Shown here: one piece after another, positions 55,944-64,000 of the stretch
How the letters are laid out: every line of letters begins with the position of its first letter
Position numbering within the stretch: position 1 is the first letter of the stretch
From: Rhizophlyctis rosea
Lineage: Eukaryota; Chytridiomycota; Chytridiomycetes; Rhizophlyctidales; Rhizophlyctidaceae
Assembly: GCA_027596075.1 (NCBI GenBank)
Contig: JADGJC010000011.1
Coordinates: 173,936-237,935, forward strand
DNA length: 64,000 nt
Direction of reading: 5' to 3'
Notes under the pieces: model-generated
What the model saw: the letters and a program-made list of their open reading frames with translations, nothing else
Told to the model about the DNA's origin: nothing
Databases searched by the model: none
Translations under genes and position numbers: made by a program

Positions 55944-56960
55944 CTAATGGTAACACAACGGAAACTCCCTCTTAAACACCTTCCCGCCAACACCCTCACC
56001 AACAAACTTTCTCTCCTTCATCACCGCCTCCCTCCACTTCGTCGCATCCTCCACCGTCATCATCCCCATGTACCCCACAATCCGCTCAACAACATGTTCC
56101 GGCAACATCCTCAACGGCGCCCACCGCGTACAACAAGCTCATACAACAACCACTACGGCTGCTGAGGTGGCACGACGCGAGTCGACATAACCGGTTTGGA
56201 TGGATCAATGAGGAGGAACGCCAGGACTTTGCGATGACCCGGTTGAGTGGCGTCACGAAGAGAGAACGGTGATAGACGATGTTGGTGGAGGTTTGAAAAA
56301 GCAATACCGACGTTGGCGCGTGATGACGTGTCCAAGGTTTTGGTTTAGGCTCCTCTTATTTTCCAACCCATACACCAATCTGATCCCCATGTGATCGTCA
56401 TTCATGTAACTTGGTCTATGCACAGCGGTACGAAAATAGAGTTTTGATTCCCTGATGTTACGCGAATTATAGTAATATATCCCCGTCGCGACGATGTTTT
56501 CGTTTGCCATGCCTTCGACGTGCCAAGATCCGCCTGCGTAGGTGGGGTTGGAGGGCGTGAGATGGTTGGTGGCGACTTTCATGATGACTTGGACGGTGCA
56601 ATTTTTGAGGTTGACCATTGAGTGGAGGTGGGTGTATTCTGGTATTGATAGTTGGTATGGTCGTCGGTTTCGGTGGTATTGCTTGCTCTCTTCTTCTGTT
56701 TCCAAGAGTGGGATGTCTCCGTACCAGGGGTGGGGTTCGACGTTGATGAGAGGTCGACAGGGATGGTAGAGGTCGTTTAGGACACCCTCAAACAGGGGTA
56801 CAAAATGTTCAAAGATCTTTGCCATTGCTTTATAGAGACTACGATGAATGTTCGGATGGAGGTTGTTGATGTATGACGTGATGACGACTGATCGGTCTGG
56901 GTGAACTTTGAACTTGGAGGGAAGCCATTGGAACTTCTTGGAACAGAACTCACGTTCGTA
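55944..56960 (-). pseudogene. DUF4246 gene, 5'-truncated and frameshifted
   Basis: The C-terminal half of a DUF4246 protein is readable: FCSKKFQWLPSKFKVHPDRS, VVITSYINNLHPNIHRSLYK, AKIFEHFVPLFEGVLNDL, NENIVATGIYYYNSRNI, LVYGLENKRSLNQNLGHVIT, then VGIAFSNLHQHRLSPFSLRD, PGHRKVLAFLLIDPSKPVMS and RVVPPQQ. A 47-nt intron (56110-56156) leads to the last exon MLPEHVVERIVGYMGMM to FKREFPLCYH. Two defects: the frame shifts by one base between HVITR and VGIAF near 56316, and upstream of FCSKKF the frame reaches an A10 run and a stop with no ATG. The family is normally much longer, so the N-terminal half is missing. Likely a decaying copy, or a gene damaged by homopolymer errors. Family function unknown. 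Confidence 0.7.
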
Positions 56961-57056
56961 GATCTTTTTTTTTTGTAGGCAAAGTCTACTATCCGAATAC
57001 TATCAAATCAAAAGACTGGCCAGAATGGCACCATCACCAAAACGCAACCAAGACCT

Positions 57057-57545
57057 TCAGAATATCCCACACCCCTTCCACACATGCGACAAAGCGATGC
57101 TGAAGACAAAGGCCCACGACTGCCACCAAAACCCGTACTTGAACTTTCGCTTATCAATCTCGCGAATACCATCCGCAATAAACCCAATTTTCTTGAACAG
57201 TTGCTCTCGGAAAATTAGGCTTTAGATTGTGCGGGGAGTAATGATTATTTTACGTACAAACACTGGTACTCATATATCCATGAAGACCCCATCTTGAAAT
57301 TCCATCGTGAGGTTGAGTTTCCCATCAGGCGTGTGGGCCAGGCTTCGTTTAGCTTTCTTAGCTCTCGCCACTTTGGCCAATTGAGGTTTTAGTGCTTGAG
57401 AACCCTACGTAATCACGCAACCCCAGACCTAAATAAGATCAAAATGCCTAACTTGAACATAGCATGTCTGCTGCAAGTCTGCCTTCAGGGCCGCATTCAA
57501 ATCATTACCGTCTTCTCCCTGTCCTTGGAGCGGATCTGTGCAAGG
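57057..57545 (-). CDS. Unrecognised protein with C-terminal hydrophobic segment, 5' end not found
   Basis: Three exons read on the minus strand: about 57453-57545, 57288-57404 and 57057-57203. They encode APCTDPLQGQGEDGNDLNAA and LKADLQQTCYVQ, then GSQALKPQLAKVARAKKAKR and SLAHTPDGKLNLTMEFQDG, then QLFKKIGFIADGIREIDKRK and FKYGFWWQSWAFVFSIALSH to GCGIF. Phases agree if the second intron uses a GTCTTC donor and GAGAG acceptor. The stop at 57057-57059 is clear. No family recognised; the last 25 residues may insert in a membrane. A first exon with ATG was not found. Confidence 0.4.
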
Positions 57546-58774
57546 TGCTAACAGCGCAGCTCAGAGTTTTCAATATTACCGCCCAAGGCTTATATGTTTT
57601 GGCCTCTGGCGACAAGGGGAAGTCCATTTAGTATGAATGAAAAGTACCTATAGGTATGCGGAGCGACACATTGAGAGAGTACAACCATCATCTGGATCGA
57701 GAAGGGCGAGTGGACAAATGAAGAGTAGCTGAGTGCATCAATGACGTGGCCTGCTGGACGGCAAAGGAAGTGGCCCAGCCCCAACATATGCAGTCAAGTC
57801 GCGAAACACAAGGATTTGAGATCGACGACTCGTGACCGTGGCGGGGTTCATGCGTAAATGAATTGAAAAAGCTGTGTTGTTCCTGCAGCATGCATAATGA
57901 AGAGGACGGGTACCGTCAGTCACAGCATCGCTGCCAAGCCCACCACGAGAAGCATGCGGACCCACGGGCTTGCCCTGCTTTGTGCCACCTGATCTGCTTC
58001 GATGAGCCGTGTCTGGCTCTCTGGCTTGCAAAGCATTGCACATTTCATCACAGCACCACCCTTGGGATTTCAGGGCGTGGATGTCCGTCCCACCAGACCC
58101 AACCCTTGTTGGGCCAACAGCCTCTGGGGTTCTGACTTGCAGACCGTTCGTCCGCATCTGCAATCAGTTCCCTCCTGATTACTTCCATAGCAAGACCGGA
58201 CGGACGTATACATACATAACGCGCGCGTTGCACTTTCCACTTTAATATATCGATACTACTGAGACACCACTATACCGTGCGGCAGGACGTGTATGTTGTT
58301 CGGGCCCTCTGCTCTGATGGTAACTTGATGCTGAAAAGGTAAGGGTCCTTCCCCACGCCCCTATTTCATCGAATACCCTCCCCCCCTACTTTCTTGTCGT
58401 CCTTCTTCGCTCTCTATTAGTTTTTGTGCCGCCCCTACTGCGCAGTTTTGTGACTTCCCCCAACTGGTGTGAACTATTGGTGGACTGTGTTGTTGTTAAG
58501 TTCGAGTCGTGGGAAAGTTCACACCCGTCCGACACGTTGGGAGAAGCACTAAGACGCGACAACTGCCAGTCCCTGCATTTTCCCTTTTGTGTGGGCGGTT
58601 TGTCATACAGACATACAGACTAGACTAGTAGTGAGCGGGCGTGGGAAAGTACACCACCGCGAAGGGAACACACTCAGCACGTACCCCATACAATACACAT
58701 ACAATCAATTACACGTATTACAGAAGATTCAATAGGATAAATACATTCATTCCTGCCGCCTGTGATTACAAACA
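57546..58774. other. Long 5' region of the MedA gene; nothing specific supported
   Basis: About 1.2 kb. Open frames at 57738-58163 (minus) and elsewhere have no domain. Long upstream regions are common for developmental regulators. Confidence 0.35.
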
Positions 58775-61240
58775 ATGGCAGCTTTACCTCATCCCACTCA
58801 CGGAGGCTTGACCACCTCCTCCATACACCGAAGCTCCCACTACGAAGATTCGTTACTCAATTCCCCATTCTACTTTGCAAATCCAGAAGAGCCCCTTCCA
58901 CCGCCATCGTCGGCATCGCACGCTCCACCTCCAACTTCCTCATCATCTTCTTCAGTGATACCCGGTGGAGCGCCCGGAGGCGTCGCACCGAATCTGATCT
59001 TCAAACGTGAAGCGCTGGACGCATCCCACACATCCGCCACGGAAGGCGGTTGCGACAGACACGCACATCAGTTCTCGCAGCATTCGCAGTCTCACAACCA
59101 TTACAATCATTACGGTCATCAACATAACCATAACTCGTCACATCACAACAACTCACACCACCATCACGGGCACCATCAGCATCAGAAAGCGACGTCCCAG
59201 CAACCTCCTCACTACTCCTCGGTATTTGAGCAAACGAATTCTGGCACGCCCAGCGCACCGATTTTCAGGGGACAGGCACCACAGGAATTTGGCGCGATGT
59301 ACAGCCCAACAATGGGTGAGTCTCACGGATCTTCTGCATTGCAATTCTCCGGAGAGCCCGCCTCTTGTTTACAACGCAATGCGCACGGAATTCACATGTA
59401 AATAAACCATCATCTCAGAAAATATGTCAGGACTGACCGTGTTATACGACTCCATCATCTACTACGCGACTGATGCGAAAAACAGCTTCTCACAAGGCGC
59501 AGAGCAAGAGGCCTTCGAGCGACTGGAACAGATTGTCAGGACGATCTCCGTTTTGCGAGACTTCAAAAACAAATGTGATATGGTATGTTTGGTGAATATG
59601 AAAGCGGATTTCCATTTCATCCGTAGCTGACTTGGTGCCACAGGCTGCTACTCGAAGCAGCTCACTACCGCACTCATTGCCGCAACTTACACCTGTACCT
59701 GAAGCACCGATCGAAGAAGGCAAAAGCAGGGTACGCGTTATAATAACATGATTTCGCTGCCATTGACCTCGTGTGCTGATTTAATGACATTCTACAGAAA
59801 CGTGCACGAACCGTGAAGGAAGAAGGAGCAACTCAAAGTAGACGTCACAGCATCGTCAATCCCACGTCCCCCATCAATACAGACCTACCACCTGAACCGT
59901 CACAACTATCACCCTTTGACGATGAAGGACCGGGACCGGGATTGCTCTTACCGATGTGGACGATCGACCCAGAACTATGCGCTCAATTGGACGAGGTGTT
60001 CTTCGCGTTCCTCGCAAAAGTCTGTTCGGATCTGGAAATCACGGATGAACAAGGAGAGAAAATGTAAGTGACATAAAATCCCAAAAGCACTTTTTCGGTC
60101 TTCTACATTTTATCTGACCGGAACATTTGCATCTAACATCCATTACCCCACCCATTCCAGCCACCAAACCCTCATCGCCCGCAAAATGTCCAAAATAACC
60201 GAGAGCCCCGAATTCCACCCCTTCAAGTTCCGCATCCGCTCCTTCACCAACGCCTTCCGGTCCGAGCTCTACCGCTCCGGCTTCACCGAAGAAATGATCC
60301 CCGAACGCAAGGTCAAGCAATACCTATGGCAGCAGCGCTACATTTCTCGATTCAACGAGGACGGGAGGAAAGCTAAGAGTAAAGGGAGTCATGTTTGGGT
60401 GGTGGAGGCAAGGAAGACTGCAGATGGCGGGTGGATTTTTAAGGAGTTTGAGAGACGGATTACGGGGAATGAGCCGAATCCTGTTGCGTATGTTGGGGTG
60501 AAGTATGTTTATGAGCCGAAGGTTTATGATCCGCAGATTAAGAGTGAGTAGGGAGCTGTTTTGTTTTTGGCGTGCTGAAGTTGCGCGCTGTGCTGCATGA
60601 GTACAATCTTTCAAGTATGGCTAATCCACAATGCCGCACCTATCCATATGTGTTCTCAGGTCCGAAAGTCGTGTTCCACTCTCCATGGCTTCCAAACTGG
60701 TTACGCTGGGAAGACAACATCCTCGCGGGCATCCCCCTCCCAGACGCCAAGAACTGCTCCATAACCGTCGTGGCAAGCTACTTCCACGGAGAAACAAGTG
60801 AGTTCCCAATCCTTCTTTTCGCCCCACACTCTGCCCCCTTTCCTCACCGACTAACAAACCACAACAGGCTTCCGCCTCGAAAAAACCTTTTTCCTAACAA
60901 TCACGACCCTCCCCCCACCCAACAACACCCACCACCCACTCGACCAGGACATCGACGACCACCGTCGACGCAAGAGCGAAGATATGGGGAACGGAGGAGG
61001 ACCACCTGGAAGTGTGGGTGGTAATGCGGCTGCGCAGGCTGTGAGTATGTATGCTGCGGCTTCGGCGGCAGCGGCGGGAGGAGGTCCGGGGAGGTATCCG
61101 CCTTATGGGCCGGTTGGGAGTGTTCGTCATGGTGGGTTGGTGAGTAGTTGGGGTTTGGCGTGTTGAGCACTGTTGAGTCGAATGAGCAAGGCATATTGAC
61201 TGTTGCCCTGCTCTTTTGCCCTTAGGTCGGCCATCACTGA
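58775..61240 (+). CDS. MedA (Medusa)-type developmental transcription regulator
   Basis: Eight exons (58775-59315, 59419-59582, 59644-59730, 59798-60063, 60161-60543, 60660-60797, 60868-61139, 61226-61240), all in phase, give 621 residues from MAALPHPTHGG. The first exon is Ser/Pro-rich and strikingly His/Asn-rich around residues 100-140. ENMSGLTVLYDSIIYYATDA starts an ordered region; KRARTVKEEG is a likely nuclear signal. The conserved core reads ARKMSKITESPEFHPFKFRI, RSFTNAFRSELYRSGFTEEM, KVKQYLWQQRYISRFNEDGR, KSKGSHVWVVEARK and GWIFKEFERRITGNEP. It ends SPWLPNWLRWEDNILAGIPL and DAKNCSITVVASYF. This matches MedA/Acr1/Ren1 of filamentous fungi, which control conidiation, adhesion and morphogenesis. 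The last exon encodes only VGHH. Confidence 0.85.
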
Positions 61241-61678
61241 CCTAACCGACGGCCAAAGGAAGTCCAGCGGAAACGGAAACACGAAAGAACAAGTAAATGA
61301 TACCCTTGAGCGTAACGACATCAAGATACCAATTTCTTTTCTCTTTTTCTCATCCAACCACCCCTTTTCGCTTTGTGCGGCATTTGGGACACTGCTTTCC
61401 CTCTATTCTTGTTCTCTAGTTTGCTATTTTGATACCCCTAATGCCCCATTTCGGATGTGCTTGTTTGTTGGGCTCTGGGGACTTGTACATAAAAGAGTTT
61501 TTCTTACATATCTTATGCTGATATTGGTGCTTATTGTGTTGTCGGATGTATGACCCAGAGTGATTCATGCTGCTATTAGCATATCATGTACCGCGCAATG
61601 TGCCTTTGCTTTCAATTGACATTGTGATTGATGGATACATAGAAATAAGGATGTGTACAATGGGGAGGGATATCACAT
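61241..61678. other. 3' flank of MedA gene
   Basis: T-rich sequence after the stop, probably 3' UTR. No gene. Confidence 0.35.
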
Positions 61679-61809
61679 GAGGACTAATCTATTGTCTTGC
61701 GAGTCCTCGTCGACTTCCTTGATCCCCTAATGAAAGGGGACAAGGAAAGGGGAAGCGGTTAGTAGCTGGATGGGCAGGATAGTGACGTGTGTCACTGCCC
61801 AACTGCTAC
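61679..61809. repeat. Three consecutive strong hairpins
   Basis: Hairpin 1: GAGGACT (61679-61685) with AGTCCTC (61702-61708). Hairpin 2: TTCCTTG and CCCCT (61715-61728) with AGGGG and CAAGGAA (61735-61747). Hairpin 3: GTAGC (61762), GGGCA (61772), GTGAC (61782) pairing with GTCAC (61791), TGCCC (61796) and GCTAC (61805). They directly precede the tandem structured array. Confidence 0.75.
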
Positions 61810-61916
61810 CTACACATCCCCATTAACGAAGACGCAAGCAATCAACACCTACCTCCGAAGAACCTTGAGGGGGCAGCGTAGCTATGGGGAAGAAGAAATC
61901 AAACGGGTTAGAAGTC

Positions 61917-62695
61917 CCTACCTTAGCCGTCCCACACTGGCGGGAGGGAAGATATAGCGACGTTGGCGAACGTCACTTACTCCAAAAAGGAGTATAACCA
62001 GCGCTACCCGTAGGTCGTCGCGACATGGTACCACCCCTTTGAACCGCCGCACAGGTTGGGTGTTCTTGCCGGTCTTGCACAACGAGCCGGGAGGGGTGGG
62101 CATAGCGATGCCAGAGACATCACTCACCCCAAAAAGGAGTGTGACCAGCGACCATCCCCGCGAATGGAGATGCGCCGACTGGTGCCACCCCTTCAACCGC
62201 CGGACAGGTTGGTCGTTCTTGCCGAGTCTTGCACAACGAGTCGGGAAGGCAGGGCGTGGAGATCCGTCGGCATTCCAAAAAGGAAGGATAACCAGCGACC
62301 GTCACCCGGCGGTGACGCATCGACTGGTGCCACCCCTTGTAACCGCCGAGCGGGTTGGTCAAGTCTTGCCGGGCCTTGCACAACAAGGCGGGAAGGGCGG
62401 GCAAAGCAAACGTTCGCACACTACCACTGAACGTTTGCCCATTCCAAAAAGGAATGTAACCAGCGACCGTCACCCGGTGGTGACGCATCGACTGGTGCCG
62501 CCCTTGAACCACCGCACAGGTTGGTCGACGGAACTTGCACAACCAGACGAGAAGGGAGGGCGTAGCGAAACGTTCGCACACTACCACTGAACGTTTGCTC
62601 ATTCCAAATAAGAATGTAACCAGCGGCCACCTCCCGGCGGAGGTGAACCGACTGGTGCCACCCCTGCAACGTACAGGTTGGTCGCCCGTTATCGC
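61917..62695. repeat. Tandem array of five ~150-bp structured units with compensating stems
   Basis: Units start near 61955, 62103, 62257, 62404 and 62563, aligned on TAGCGA or a variant; spacing is 147-159 bp. Each unit has four pieces. (A) A hairpin after TAGCGA. (B) A stem around AAAAA such as ATTCCaaaaaGGAAT. (C) ACCAGCG with an inner hairpin and CGACTGGTGCCACCCC. (D) CAGGTTGGTCG and CTTGCACAAC flanked by CCGG/CCGA-type arms. Inner stem C is CTAC/GTAG, CATC/GATG, GTCACC/GGTGAC (twice) and ACCTCC/GGAGGT in the five units; stem B is ACTCC/GGAGT in one and ATTCC/GGAAT in another. Complementarity is thus kept while sequence changes. CTTGAGGGGGCA flanks the array at 61864 and 62798. Function unknown: structured RNA, or mobile double-hairpin elements. 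Confidence 0.8.
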
Positions 62696-63421
62696 CGCCG
62701 CTCGGTCCGCCGTATCGCCCCGTTCGCTCCTTGGGTCGTGGGTCTTGGATATCCCATGAGAGACATGGTGAGATCGGTACACCCGCTTGATAGCCAGCTT
62801 GAGGGGGCAAACTCACCGAAAGCCGACAGGGAAGGCAACGTGCCACTTGTGTGTTTGCCGATAACCGCAGGAGTCGAAACCGAAGGTGAAGGCATTGGAC
62901 GTGCAGGCGAAGTTGGTGTTGAGGTCGGTGGGGGAAGTGTGGGAAAGAAGAGGAGGGAAGTTGTGAGAAGACCTTCGCCATCTCCTCTGTCCCACCTTGA
63001 GAATTCATGGCGACATGAATTTACGTAATCTCTATGACTGTGCCAAGCGGCTTGCTCACCGTGCCTGATACTAGTATGACTGTGCCGGGGTCATTTACGT
63101 AAAAAGTCTCAATGCGTTCAAAGGGATGAGTAGTGTTCCCATGGACCATGATGGCTGATGATTGTTTCAATGAATTTTGTCTGTTGATGCTGGCTTTGTG
63201 AATACCTCAACTGCTAAATGAATAAGCGTATCATTATCTGTTAGCATTCAACAACCAATATGATATCCCCCAGAAGCACGAAAGGAGCGCCCCAATCGTC
63301 ATGCTGTCAACACTTGAATTCTAATATTCAATACACATACACAAAAAAGCACAGAAAGACACAGAAAAGGGGACCTAAACAAAACACAGAAAACAAAACT
63401 GCTGCCCACCAAAACATTTCA
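62696..63421. other. Intergenic; short direct repeats, no gene
   Basis: ATGACTGTGCC occurs at about 63034 and 63075, and ATTTACGTAA at about 63018 and 63093, bracketing a 90-bp interval. Otherwise nothing is supported. Confidence 0.35.
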
Positions 63422-64000
63422 TCACCGCCCTCCAACCTCAACCTCTCCCCACCTGCCCCCAACATCCTTGAAGGCATCACTCCCATACTCCCCCCTTTCC
63501 CCACCAGTACCCCCACCCCTCTCCTCAACCTTCCTCATCTCAACATACTTGACAACATTCCTAAAATGCTTTACCACTTCCGCCGCAACCGGCTTGCCCC
63601 TGCCCGCCTTGCTCGCTGCCCCGCTCAGCACGTCATCATCAAACAGAGAAGCGGTGGACGCGGTAGGGGATAGAATCCCTGCGGGACGGAAGGCGTGCGG
63701 AATGAGGTTTGTTGAAGAGGTTTGGGAATCCGTGGAGGATGGAAGGGGAATGGTGTCGGAGGTGGAGAGGTTGGTTTGAACTAGTTCGATGAGATTGTTG
63801 AGGTATTTTACAGCAATCTGGGTGAATGTATGACGTCAGTAAGTAATCTTTCTACGCTTGCTGTTTTTTTTGCAGATCAAGGAGCGAATTGCAAACCCAC
63901 CGCATCATTCCTCCTCTCGAAAAACCAAACATATCTCTCCAAAATCTCTACAAAAAGCTCCACATTTACACTCCGATCCATTACACTATCCGCGACCTTC
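63422..64000 (-). CDS. VPS35: VPS35 retromer subunit, C-terminal part (5' end outside window)
   Basis: Exons 63901 to beyond 64000, and 63422-63817, joined in phase 0. The first reads KVADSVMDRSVNVELFVEIL and ERYVWFFERRNDA; the second starts IAVKYLNNLIELVQTN. This matches the last helical repeats of VPS35, where LFVEILNRYLYFYE and the following NDAV...LNxLI helix are typical. A Ser/Thr/Pro-rich linker follows (about 50 residues, longer than in yeast or animals). Then GKPVAAEVVKHFRNVVKYVE, equivalent to the conserved HFxNTLxHLRLRR end. The Gly-rich tail is atypical. VPS35 is the core of the retromer coat that returns cargo receptors from endosomes. Stop at 63422. Confidence 0.85.

Noticed and set aside
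62039..62782. Long open frames on both strands across the hairpin array (183 and 220 codons)
   Set aside because: Repeat spacing (147-159 bp) is not a multiple of three, so units fall in different frames, while base-pairing is what is conserved. The frames look incidental to GC-rich repeats.

Overview
This is nuclear DNA from a fungus, and probably from a zoosporic (chytrid-like) one. The fungal signs are an intron-rich, gene-dense layout with short GT-AG introns (mostly 45-150 nt), a MedA-type developmental regulator, a secreted AA9 cellulose monooxygenase with a fungal CBM1, a Cti6-like PHD protein and fungal DUF1279 and DUF4246 genes. The zoosporic inference rests mainly on a clear CC2D2A homologue, a ciliary transition-zone protein expected only in organisms that build a flagellum. 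The species cannot be named from the sequence. The AA9-CBM1 enzyme suggests a cellulose-degrading lifestyle.

Left part (1-23 kb): the end of CC2D2A; a Cti6-like PHD gene; eIF3g (six exons); RNase H2 subunit B (nine exons); a cysteine-rich single-pass membrane protein; a small histidine-rich two-repeat protein; an HSP20 chaperone with a five-site heat-shock element and TATA box; an MFSD6-like transporter; a fold-back MITE flanked by TAA; an AA9-CBM1 LPMO; a GPI-type blue copper protein; a small ORF behind a 47-bp tandem duplication; and an alpha/beta hydrolase.

Middle (23-48 kb): an F-box/ankyrin gene broken by an in-frame TGA and a frameshift; an SH3 protein with a C-terminal membrane segment; a TPR protein; the methyltransferase EFM7 (eight exons); a DNAJC30-like J protein; and a disordered SR-like protein. 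A locus at 34.8-41.4 kb then holds three tandem paralogues of an apparently uncharacterised family (F-box, large middle region, one C2H2 finger, tiny last exon encoding WKRP or similar) plus an unrelated F-box gene. A TauD-type dioxygenase and a PHO80-like cyclin follow.

Right part (48-64 kb): a 701-base assembly gap bordered by artefact-like G/C runs inside an RGG/Gly-rich protein gene; a DUF1279 mitochondrial protein; a small mitochondrial-type protein; a coiled-coil protein; a broken DUF4246 gene; a MedA regulator; then about 1 kb of back-to-back hairpins and five ~150-bp tandem units (61.68-62.69 kb). The stems of these units are conserved by complementarity while their sequence changes. 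The window ends in the 3' part of VPS35.

The tandem hairpin array and the F-box-C2H2 family are the best candidates for undescribed biology. Several genes need a one-base correction to be read (PHD gene, MFS gene, ankyrin gene, DUF4246 gene and perhaps F-box copy 1). This points either to residual indel errors in the assembly or to real decay, so exon models at those joins are provisional.
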